Part shown: piece after piece, positions 1-5,787 of the stretch
Layout of the letters: each line of letters opens with the position of its first letter
Position numbering within the stretch: position 1 is the first letter of the stretch
Assembly: GCA_041484845.1 (NCBI GenBank)
Contig: JBGPIK010000424.1
Span: forward strand, 1 to 5,807
Origin: JBGPIK01 sp041484845
Lineage (GTDB): Bacteria > Desulfobacterota > Binatia > UBA9968
Direction of reading: 5' to 3'
DNA: 5,807 bases
The notes under the pieces: model-generated
The model's input: only the letters and a program-made list of their open reading frames with translations
What the model was told of the DNA's origin: nothing
Database searches by the model: none
Made by a program: the position numbers and the translations under genes

Positions 1-29
1 TCAACTGATGCACAATCGGTGGTGGAACA

Positions 30-470
30 ATGAGCGACAAAACGATCATCGCTATACTTTGCCTACAGTTGCTCGCGCTTGGATGCGCCGCGCCACGGCC
101 CGTGCTTTATCCTAATGCGCAGTTAAAAAGTGCAGGCACGAGCGTTGCTGAGAGGGACATCGACGAGTGCATGAGGCGAGCGGACGAATATGTGCGTTCC
201 GGAGGCGAGGCAGGTAAGACCTTAGAAAGCGCCGGAATCGGCGCCGGCAGCGGAGCAGCGATCGGCGCTGCCGGAGGAGCGGCCGGCGGCGCGATACTCG
301 GCAGGGCCGGCATAGGGGCGGCGACCGGGGCGGCCGGCGGCGCCGCGGCGGGCGCAACCCAAGGAGTCGTTCATGAAATGTTCCGTAATCGAGGTCCAAG
401 CCCCGTTTACAAGAATTTTGTCAACCGCTGCTTGCGCGAGAAGGGTTACGATCCCATAGGCTGGCAATAG
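30..470 (+). CDS. Small glycine-zipper lipoprotein
   Basis: Seen: 146 residues. The N-terminus has Lys4, a hydrophobic stretch at about 5-17 and a lipobox ending Ala16-Leu17-Gly18-Cys19, so Cys19 is the likely lipidated residue after signal peptidase II cleavage. Residues about 69-110 are almost only Gly and Ala with G-x-x-x-G spacing, the glycine-zipper pattern. Single cysteines lie before and after the zipper: Cys47 in an IDEC context, and Cys134 in a C-terminal segment with RCLREKGYD and IGW. Known: glycine-zipper lipoproteins sit in or near the outer membrane, and the zipper packs helices or oligomerises; many lack a defined function. Inferred: an envelope lipoprotein, with Cys47 and Cys134 possibly forming a disulfide. 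The start has only a weak GGTGG-like ribosome site just upstream, but it gives a well-formed signal peptide. The gene stands alone on this strand, convergent with the VOC gene. The class is fairly sure, the role unknown. Confidence 0.85.
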   Translation: MSDKTIIAILCLQLLALGCAAPRPVLYPNAQLKSAGTSVAERDIDECMRRADEYVRSGGEAGKTLESAGIGAGSGAAIGAAGGAAGGAILGRAGIGAATGAAGGAAAGATQGVVHEMFRNRGPSPVYKNFVNRCLREKGYDPIGWQ

Positions 471-569
471 CCTACAGGCCTCAGTGCCGTATAATCCCCT
501 GCCCCGTTCGGTGCCGGCTTGTGTCTGCTGTGTTTCCACCAAGATTGCTGCGCTCTTCCCTGGAGCCGC

Positions 570-597
570 ATGCGCGGCGGTTGGAACATCCGCGCAT
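570..597. terminator. GC-rich hairpin between convergent genes, possible terminator
   Basis: ATGCGCGG at 570-577 is perfectly complementary to CCGCGCAT at 590-597, leaving a 12-base loop. The stem lies between the ends of two convergent genes, 100 bases past the lipoprotein stop and 40 bases past the VOC stop, where a shared terminator would be expected. There is no T-run on either side, so it is not a classical intrinsic terminator. It may be a 3'-end stabilising hairpin or chance. Confidence 0.3.
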
Positions 598-636
598 AGA
601 CATAAGTCATAAGCCCGGCCTTCTTACCGGATGCGC

Positions 637-990
637 TTACACTTTCCAGCCCGGCGATAGATCGACTCTCGTACCGACGGGATCGAGCACGAAGGTCTCT
701 GCGAAGCGCCCGTCCCTTGGAAGCTCAGCCTTGCCGCCCGTGGCGCCGGCAGCAAGCGCTGAGTTGACTGCGCCCTTCACATCTTCCACCTGTATCCCGA
801 AGTGATAAATCCCTTCGCGGCGATTTCTCGCCGGCAGAAGAGCCAGATTGATGTGGCCGTCTGAGAGATAAATAGCCTCGCCGTTATCACCGCTGCGGGA
901 GACTTCTTTGAGGCCGAAGGACGCTTTGTAAAACTCGGAGAGCTTCGCCGGATCTGCCGCGAGAATGGCGATGTGCCGAATCCTTGCCAT
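637..990 (-). CDS. VOC-superfamily protein (glyoxalase/dioxygenase-like fold)
   Basis: Seen: 117 residues with two beta-alpha-beta-beta-beta halves. The first starts at RIRHIAI (residues 3-9) with the typical DPAKLSEFYKASFGL helix-turn; the second starts at YHFGIQVED (62-70) and ends with FVLDPVGTRVDL (100-111). Candidate metal ligands by position are His6, His63 and Asp110, the pattern of two histidines and a carboxylate seen in this superfamily, with Asp where Glu is more usual. Length fits a single-domain, dimer-forming VOC protein. A strong ribosome site, AAGGAGG on the minus strand (complement of 999-1005), sits 8 bases before the ATG and fixes the start. Known: the superfamily includes glyoxalase I, extradiol dioxygenases, epimerases and antibiotic-binding proteins, so the fold alone gives no substrate. 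Inferred: a cytosolic metal-dependent enzyme. It is monocistronic here; no clear promoter was found in 1006-1090. Confidence 0.88.
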   Translation of the reverse strand: MARIRHIAILAADPAKLSEFYKASFGLKEVSRSGDNGEAIYLSDGHINLALLPARNRREGIYHFGIQVEDVKGAVNSALAAGATGGKAELPRDGRFAETFVLDPVGTRVDLSPGWKV

Positions 991-1625
991 CGTTTATGCC
1001 TCCTTGTAAATTTAGTAATTCGGGCGTGCGCGAATCGGATATCAGGTCAACTTAGCATTACATTATCGAATGATTCTTACAATATGAAACGAACCCCTTG
1101 TAAGAAGCGCACCTTATCTTACGCCTGCTTCTTGAACGATCAATCCGTGCATCAATGCTACTTTGACCCTAGGACAACGGCCCGCCGCTCGACTTTCAAA
1201 CGGTTTTAGTTTTATAAGTAGTGGCACATGGCGCGGGTCTCATTCGCGATCCGCGGTGACCCAATGTGTTAAACTGGAGATTCGTATACCGGCGATCTGA
1301 TCGTGCTGATTTTTCTCGCACAGAAACTTGCCGTGCCGTGGTCTTTTCCCGCCTTACAAACAAACGATTTGAAAATTGGGTTGTTAACACTAAACAGTCC
1401 CCAGCCCGGATTATTCACGGTTAGAGGAAAAATGATGACACTGTGTCGATCGAGAGGCGAGATGAAAATGCAAAGAGCAAAGGGCGAAGCGCTAAGCGTA
1501 AATCAGCGAATGCTTCTGAAAGGTTCCTTGCTCCCTGCTCCATGCGCTATGCAAAAAGGCACAGACCCATTGCCTCGCTCTGGAGGGCTCGCCTCTCGAT
1601 CGCCCGCACGCATGAATAATTCAAG
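991..1625. other. Gene-poor intergenic stretch
   Basis: No reading frame here has a convincing start, ribosome site and protein-like composition. The short open frames have random-looking, Arg/Ser/Cys-rich translations. The stretch is more AT-rich than the genes around it. It holds the ribosome site of the VOC gene (minus strand, 999-1005), a small possible hairpin with GGGTC at 1235-1239 pairing with GACCC at 1258-1262, and the imperfect inverted repeat at 1469-1553. I see no tRNA, no recognisable gene remnant and no clear sigma-70 promoter. Confidence 0.6.
1469..1553. repeat. Imperfect inverted repeat, low-complexity intergenic type
   Basis: The stretch 1469-1496 (rich in GCAAAGAGCAAAGGGCG-like words) and the reverse complement of 1526-1553 (GCATAGCGCATGGAGCAGGG-like) agree at about 17 of 28 positions without gaps, starting with a perfect TGCA. 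Both arms are built of short purine-rich words around GAGCA and GGGC. From memory, dispersed intergenic repeats of this look occur in many copies in some environmental proteobacterial genomes. A copy count in the parent genome would settle it. Confidence 0.35.
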
Positions 1626-1762
1626 CTAGGAGTCTGTCGGAGTAATCAAAATATGCCTGTTTTGGGGGGTACCAAAACCATTACCCGGGACGAGATCATT
1701 GATCCTGAGCCAAATGTGAAAGAAATATTTTTTGCTCAACTAATTCTCCGACAGGCTCCTAG
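1626..1762. mobile_element. MITE-like element with terminal inverted repeats
   Basis: The 21 bases at 1626-1646 match the reverse complement of 1742-1762 at 18 positions. The shared core is CTAGGAG, one mismatch, then CTGTCGGAG. Both outer ends are CTAG, which may be the last bases of the repeat or a 4-bp target duplication. The 137-bp unit contains no transposase; the longest frame inside (from ATG at 1653) runs out through the right end to a stop at 1803-1805 and has no ribosome site. This is the structure of a non-autonomous element mobilised in trans. The ends faintly recall IS1182-type ends, but that is memory, not a search. It lies upstream of the amidohydrolase gene, about 180 bases before its start. 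Confidence 0.6.
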
Positions 1763-1860
1763 GGCAAATCTTTTTCCCGCGTTTTGTCGACGGCTGACGA
1801 GGTAAAACAAGCGACGGCATTTTTTTATCCGCCAGTGGGGCCATAGGCTTGTGACCGATG

Positions 1861-1895
1861 CGTCGCTGCGGCTCCGAGGCGCAGCCTGCGTGACG
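1861..1895 (+). promoter_or_regulatory. Leader hairpin upstream of the amidohydrolase gene
   Basis: GCTGCG at 1865-1870 pairs perfectly with CGCAGC at 1880-1885 around a 9-base loop. An outer CGTC at 1861-1864 can pair with GACG at 1892-1895 across a 6-base bulge. It ends 47 bases before the ATG. No T-run follows, so it is not an attenuator of the simple kind. It may be an mRNA leader structure or a protein-binding dyad; chance cannot be ruled out. Confidence 0.3.
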
Positions 1896-1930
1896 ATGTC
1901 ATTGTCGCTTAAAACTCTTTGACGATCGAT

Positions 1931-1937
1931 GGAGAAG
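1931..1937 (+). promoter_or_regulatory. Ribosome binding site deciding the amidohydrolase start
   Basis: GGAGAAG is followed by five bases and then ATG at 1943. An in-frame TTG at 1919 would add eight residues but has no purine-rich site before it, and the added residues would be encoded across this ribosome site. ATG 1943 is therefore preferred. Confidence 0.75.
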
Positions 1938-1942
1938 AATTT

Positions 1943-3646
1943 ATGACGCAACCAAGACCCCCGCTAGTTATCCAGGGCGGCCGCCTGATCGACGGCAACG
2001 GCGATAAGCCCGTCAGCAACGTCACGATCGTAATCGAAAACAACCGCATCAAGCGGGTCGCGTCGGGGCCAACGGGTGAAATTCCTAAAGAGGCCACGGT
2101 CATCGATGCACGCGGCAAGACCATTCTCCCCGGCCTCATCGACAACCATATTCACCACCGCGATCTGTTGGGCGAGTTGTTTCTCGCCTTTGGGGTCACC
2201 ACTGTGCGCGATCTGGGCAACCATCTCGAATGGATTTTGGCGCAAAGGGACGCGGTAAACGATGGCCGCATCGCCGGGCCGCGAATTTTTTGCGCCGGCG
2301 GAGGCTTCTATGCCAGGGCTTCGGCGGCGCACCAGCAGGTGCCCAAGGATACCGCTGAAGCGAAACAGATGGTCAAAGCTCTCATCAAGCGCGGCGTGGA
2401 CTACGCCAAGACCCATCTCCACGTTTCCCTGGAGATTACCCGCGCCCTCGCCGAGGAAACCCATGCGGCGGGTTTCAAGTTGCTTGGCCATCTCGACACG
2501 AACATTATTCCTTATGCCGAGGCGGGCATCGACGGCGTGGAGCATGCTTCCGGCTGCGCCGAAGCGACGATCCGCAGCGCGCAGGGTTTGGCGAACCTCG
2601 CTTCGATAAAGCTCTGGCTGGCGAAGTTCCTCGCTTGCTGGACTTTCGCGGAGCGGGAGCACTATGCGGAGGTCATCGATTTTTTAGCGAGGCAAGGAAC
2701 TTTCATTGAACCGACCCTGGTGCTCTGGGGGGCGCCGTTGGGAATGCGCGAGAAATGGGAGCGAGAAGACTATGAGATATTAAAAAGCCCCGGTCTCTCC
2801 TACGTTCCGGAAAATCTCCGCCTGCAATGGCTGGATCATTATTACCTCGCCTACGGCGCGCGGGCGGACCCGGCGCCGGCGCAGGAGGTCGCCATCGGCA
2901 ACCGCTACTCGATCTATGGAATTTATCCACAACGCGGGCTCTATGAAGGTTTCGAACGATTGCAGGAGTTCCTCGCGCAACTGGCCAAAGCTGGCGGCAA
3001 CATCGTCACCGGCACGGATGCCGCCGCCGTAATGCCTGGCATTAGTTTGCATCGCGAGATGGAGTTTCTCGTGGGCGCGGGGCTCACCCCGATGCAGGCC
3101 ATTCAAGCAGCGACAAAAGTCGGCGCGCGATACATTGGCCAGGAGAAAGAGCTGGGGACGATTGAAGAGGGCAAGCTGGCGGACTTGATAATCCTCAGCG
3201 GCGACCCGTTAAAGGACATCGCGCAAAGCCGGACGATCGAGGCTGTGATTAAGGATGGCGCGGTGATCGACAGAGCGTTTCACGCGAGCTTCAGCAACCC
3301 CATTCCGCGCCCCACCGGCATCGAATTCTACGGCTATCCCATCCCCAGGTTGGAGAAAATCTCGCGCCAAGTGGCGGTCGAGAGCGAGGCGGATATCGAA
3401 TTGAATATCCAGGGAAAAGATTTTTTCCCCGGCTCCGTGCTTTACTTCGGCGCCAGTCCCGTGCCGACGAAATTTCTCAGCCAGCAGGAGCTGAGCGCCG
3501 TCATCCCGCGCCATCTGCTAAGGGTGGGTACGATCGCGCTCACGATCGTCAATCCCAGGCCTTATGAGTTTCCCAATCTGGGTGCGACCTCCAATGGCTT
3601 GCCGTTTATGGTAAGGTTCGCAGAACCGATCAAAATCACTCGCTGA
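1943..3646 (+). CDS. Metal-dependent amidohydrolase with C-terminal IPT/TIG-like domain
   Basis: Seen: 567 residues. Residues 8-60 form the small beta-sandwich seen in this superfamily, followed by LPGLIDNHIH with the HxH metal pair His69/His71. Later metal-site candidates are Lys156 (GVDYAK, probable carbamylated lysine), His183 (LLGHLD), His201 (GVEHASG) and Asp359 (VTGTDA). The segments EMEFLVGAGLTP (372-383) and LGTIEEGKLADLIIL (404-418) close the barrel and return to the sandwich. Known: this ligand set is that of binuclear amidohydrolases related to prolidase/imidazolonepropionase-like enzymes, which hydrolyse C-N bonds, lactones or esters. Residues about 470-558 look like a separate IPT/TIG-type Ig domain: IQGKDFFPGSVLYFG, VPTKFLSQQELSAVIP, TIALTIVNP and a final SNGLPFMV. 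No signal peptide is visible, so the enzyme appears cytosolic. It lies 35 bases before the binding-protein gene, probably in one operon. Substrate unknown. Confidence 0.9.
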   Translation: MTQPRPPLVIQGGRLIDGNGDKPVSNVTIVIENNRIKRVASGPTGEIPKEATVIDARGKTILPGLIDNHIHHRDLLGELFLAFGVTTVRDLGNHLEWILAQRDAVNDGRIAGPRIFCAGGGFYARASAAHQQVPKDTAEAKQMVKALIKRGVDYAKTHLHVSLEITRALAEETHAAGFKLLGHLDTNIIPYAEAGIDGVEHASGCAEATIRSAQGLANLASIKLWLAKFLACWTFAEREHYAEVIDFLARQGTFIEPTLVLWGAPLGMREKWEREDYEILKSPGLSYVPENLRLQWLDHYYLAYGARADPAPAQEVAIGNRYSIYGIYPQRGLYEGFERLQEFLAQLAKAGGNIVTGTDAAAVMPGISLHREMEFLVGAGLTPMQAIQAATKVGARYIGQEKELGTIEEGKLADLIILSGDPLKDIAQSRTIEAVIKDGAVIDRAFHASFSNPIPRPTGIEFYGYPIPRLEKISRQVAVESEADIELNIQGKDFFPGSVLYFGASPVPTKFLSQQELSAVIPRHLLRVGTIALTIVNPRPYEFPNLGATSNGLPFMVRFAEPIKITR

Positions 3647-3681
3647 CGGGAGACGGGGCGAGCGAAGTCAAGGAGACGCCG

Positions 3682-4692
3682 ATGAGAAAATCAGCAGCGC
3701 CGTTGACCTTGTGTCTGGGAATTTTGCTCGGCGCCTCTAGCGTGGCGGCACAGAACACCCGGATCGCCGCCGGGTATGCCTCACTGAGCTCGGCACAATT
3801 GCCGCTCTGGATGGCGAAGGAAAAGGGGATATTCGCGCGCAACGGATTGGATGTGCAGCCCGTGCTGTTGACCGGGGTGACTCCGATCATGGCGCTTCTC
3901 GCCGCCGATACTCCGATCACTCAAATTGCCGGTATTGGCATTGTGAACAGCACCATCGGCGGTTCGGACGCGGTCATGATCGCCGGCGGCACCGTCACGC
4001 TCGATTGGTGGCTGATGAGCCGTCCAGAAATCAAGACCGCGGCGCAGCTCAAGGGCGGCAGTGTGGCCGTAAGCACCTTCGGTACGGCTAGCGATTTTAT
4101 CGCTCGCTTTGCGCTGCAGAAAATCGGTCTGGTTCCGGACAAAGATGTCTCGATGATTCAACTGGGAGATCCGCTCATGCGCCAGGCCGCCCTGGAGGGC
4201 AATCGCGTTCAGGCCACCGTGCATGTGGCTCCAAGCACTTTTGCCGCGCAGAAAAAGGGTTTCAATCTCCTGGCAGACGTGGCTGCGCTGGGGCTGCCAT
4301 ATCAGCACACCGGTGTGGCGACGACGCGAAGATATATCAAAGACAATCCCGAGATTGTGCGAGCGTTCGTCAAATCGTATGTGGAGGCCGTTTACCAGCT
4401 AAAGAGCGACCGCAAGAGCGGCATCGCCGTGCTGGCGAAATACATGCGCGGGATAAAAGATCGCGATATTTTGGAGACCACTTACGACCGCGCGGTCGCA
4501 GACCACATCATGCCACGCAAACAGTATCCGACGTTGCCGGGCATCAAAATGATTCTGGATTCGCTGGCGGTGAAAGATCCAAGGGCCGCCAAGGCCAAGC
4601 CGGAAGATTTTGTCGATATGCGCTTCATCAAAGAATTAGATGAGAGCGGATTTATCGATCGGCTCTATGCGGGCAAATCCGCGGACAAATAG
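3682..4692 (+). CDS. ABC-type substrate-binding protein, NMT1/SsuA-like
   Basis: Seen: 336 residues. A Sec signal peptide (Arg2-Lys3, hydrophobic 5-18, cleavage likely after SSVAA at Ala23) is followed by the family opening: a beta strand RIAAGYAS, then LPLWMAKEKGIFARNGLDVQ (about 41-59). Next come a variable hinge, QLKGGSVAVSTFGTASD (102-118), the loop that in this family contributes to ligand binding, and a second lobe with helix-rich segments such as NPEIVRAFVKSYVEA (222-236). Known: NMT1/THI5-like and SsuA-like proteins bind pyrimidines, sulfonates, nitrate, aromatic acids and other small solutes for ABC importers. Inferred: periplasmic capture of a solute linked to the upstream amidohydrolase. 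AAGGAG at 3670-3675, six bases before the ATG, supports the start. There is no lipobox, so it is soluble. No permease or ATPase gene follows in the window, so it may serve a remote transporter. The ligand is not predictable. Confidence 0.9.
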   Translation: MRKSAAPLTLCLGILLGASSVAAQNTRIAAGYASLSSAQLPLWMAKEKGIFARNGLDVQPVLLTGVTPIMALLAADTPITQIAGIGIVNSTIGGSDAVMIAGGTVTLDWWLMSRPEIKTAAQLKGGSVAVSTFGTASDFIARFALQKIGLVPDKDVSMIQLGDPLMRQAALEGNRVQATVHVAPSTFAAQKKGFNLLADVAALGLPYQHTGVATTRRYIKDNPEIVRAFVKSYVEAVYQLKSDRKSGIAVLAKYMRGIKDRDILETTYDRAVADHIMPRKQYPTLPGIKMILDSLAVKDPRAAKAKPEDFVDMRFIKELDESGFIDRLYAGKSADK

Positions 4693-4850
4693 CGGTGGGA
4701 AGAAGTCAGCGGCGGCGCGACATCCTTGCGGGATTAGCAAAGCGCAGAACGCATCCGATGAGGCTGCCGACCATAAAGAAAGATCAGCGCGCTGAGAGTG
4801 GGAACTTCCTTGGGAAGCCGTGTCGCCGAAATTCTGTGTTTAACCCGTTT

Positions 4851-4937
4851 CTGTCATTGCAAGCGGAGCGAGAAATCCTTGTTTCGACCGAAGGGAGAAA
4901 TCTTTCTTAGATCCCTCACATTCGTTCGGGATGACAG
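4851..4937. repeat. Palindromic dispersed repeat, REP-like
   Basis: The unit opens with CTGTCATTGCAAGCGGAGCG and closes with TTCGTTCGGGATGACAG; the outer CTGTCAT (4851-4857) and ATGACAG (4931-4937) are perfect complements. Inside are a direct repeat of GAGAAATC (4870-4877 and 4895-4902) and further pairing options, CCGAA at 4888-4892 with TTCGG at 4925-4929 and GGGA at 4893-4896 with TCCC at 4912-4915. From memory, repeats of the form TCATTGCGAGCG...GGGATGAC occur in many copies between genes in diverse bacterial genomes. It can fold as one long imperfect hairpin and may affect the 3' end of the upstream transcript. Confidence 0.65.
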
Positions 4938-5003
4938 CTCGGTGTCTGCGGCATTGCGACAGCCTCATGCGGGAAGAGGCAACGCTATTGGGGGATTAAA
5001 GTT

Positions 5004-5040
5004 ACTTCGTGCTAGCAGAGTTTATTGACTACAACGAAGT
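5004..5040. promoter_or_regulatory. 7-bp inverted repeat before the racemase-superfamily gene
   Basis: ACTTCGT at 5004-5010 and ACGAAGT at 5034-5040 are perfect reverse complements, 23 bases apart, about 1.5 to 4.5 helical turns of DNA ending 24 bases before the ATG. It could be an operator dyad or an RNA stem in the leader just before the ribosome site. A TTGACT at 5025-5030 lies in the loop, but the position of its partner -10 would overlap the ribosome site, so it is not taken as a promoter. Confidence 0.25.
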
Positions 5041-5064
5041 GTGAAAATAAAGGAGGACTGAAAG

Positions 5065-5787
5065 ATGTATGGTTGGAAAGGTGTCGTAGGATTAGTCAAG
5101 CCCACATTTCGCCCGGGATCTTTGGACAGGTTCGTGCGCCTGATGCCGGACGGGGTGTGCGTTGTGCCGCGCTATGTGGGAGTGAGCGCGGGCACCGAGA
5201 AGGAGTTCCAAGAGGCTCTCGCGATCGCCGAAGAGAGAGTGGCCGAGCTTGCCAAGCTCAAGGTCGATTTAGTCGTGATTCAGGGCGTGCCTCCGATTAT
5301 GCTCAAAGGATTTAAATTTGACGCGGAGTTGATCGATGCGCTGCAAAAAAAATACGGTGTCGCCGTGCTCACGGCCACGCGCACGCAAGTCGACGCCCTC
5401 AAGGCGCTCAAAACGAAGCGCATTGTCGGCGTGACCTATTTCAAAGACGATTTAAATCCGCAGTTCGCGAATTTCTTCAGGCAAGGCGGTTTTGAAGTTG
5501 CGGCGATGAAGGGATGCATCGATACCCCGTTCTCCGATCTCGGCAAAATCCCCGCGGAAGAGATTTATACCAAAGCGAAAAAAATATTTATCGAGGCCGG
5601 CGGCGGCGATTGCCTCTATCTGCTTGGCGCCGGTTGGGACTGCCTCCCCGCGATCGAGCCGCTCGAGCGGGATTTGGGAACGACGGTGCTGAGCAATGTT
5701 CCTGCCGACGTATGGGCGACCCAGAAGAAGCTAAACATCCGCGCGCCCGTCAAAGGGTTCGGCCGGTTGTTGGAAGAGATGCCGTAA
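5065..5787 (+). CDS. Asp/Glu racemase-superfamily protein, maleate isomerase/arylmalonate decarboxylase-like
   Basis: Seen: 240 residues, the usual length of this family. The order of elements fits: GWKGVVGLVKPTF at the start, a helix EALAIAEERVAELAKLKVDLVVI, the first active-site loop QGVPPIMLKG (73-82), GVAVLTATRTQVDALKAL (98-115), RIVGVTYFKDDLN (119-131) with Tyr125, and the second active-site region LYLLGAGWDCLPAIEPLERDLG (184-205), then TTVLSNVPADVWA. Known: racemases and maleate isomerase use two cysteines and arylmalonate decarboxylase one, with Gly in the first loop. Here the first loop has Gly74-Val-Pro-Pro and no Cys, and the second has Gly/Ala where Cys is expected, although Cys193 lies a few residues on. 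Inferred: a cytosolic lyase or isomerase acting on a small carboxylic acid, with an altered mechanism. AGGAGG at 5051-5056, eight bases before the ATG, fixes the start. Probably transcribed apart from the upstream pair. Exact reaction unknown. Confidence 0.85.
   Translation: MYGWKGVVGLVKPTFRPGSLDRFVRLMPDGVCVVPRYVGVSAGTEKEFQEALAIAEERVAELAKLKVDLVVIQGVPPIMLKGFKFDAELIDALQKKYGVAVLTATRTQVDALKALKTKRIVGVTYFKDDLNPQFANFFRQGGFEVAAMKGCIDTPFSDLGKIPAEEIYTKAKKIFIEAGGGDCLYLLGAGWDCLPAIEPLERDLGTTVLSNVPADVWATQKKLNIRAPVKGFGRLLEEMP

Larger units (their letters stand above)
4693..5064. other. Gene-free gap containing a dispersed repeat
   Basis: This 372-base stretch separates the binding-protein gene from the racemase-superfamily gene. 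Open frames here have no ribosome site, and two of them run through the palindromic repeat at 4851-4937, so they are not believable genes. No clear intrinsic terminator follows 4692. The last 60 bases carry an inverted repeat (5004-5040) and the ribosome site of the next gene. The next gene's promoter is presumably here, but I could not find a good -35/-10 pair. Confidence 0.65.

Noticed and set aside
490..495. Perfect TATAAT hexamer
   Set aside because: No -35-like sequence at about 17 bases upstream and no plus-strand gene downstream; it lies just past the lipoprotein stop.
112..542. Open frames antisense to the lipoprotein gene, rich in Arg, Pro or Ala
   Set aside because: They mirror the GC-rich Gly/Ala coding stretch; the plus-strand frame has a signal peptide and lipobox, these have neither.
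521..805. 94-codon plus-strand open frame
   Set aside because: Mostly antisense to the VOC gene, with a Ser/Pro/Thr-rich, unnatural composition and no ribosome site.
1231..1265. Possible tRNA or structured RNA around GGGTC...GACCC
   Set aside because: Only a 5-bp stem with a self-complementary centre; no cloverleaf arms or T-loop consensus could be placed.
1303..1629. 108-codon plus-strand open frame in the intergenic region
   Set aside because: Runs through the imperfect repeat, with no ribosome site and random-looking composition.
1653..1805. 50-codon open frame inside and past the MITE-like element
   Set aside because: No ribosome site, crosses the right inverted repeat, and its translation resembles no known protein.
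1919..1942. In-frame TTG start eight codons upstream of the amidohydrolase ATG
   Set aside because: No ribosome site precedes it, and a good GGAGAAG lies inside it at proper spacing for the ATG at 1943.
4695..5028. Two overlapping open frames downstream of the binding-protein gene
   Set aside because: Both are read through the dispersed repeat at 4851-4937, which typically yields spurious frames of this kind.
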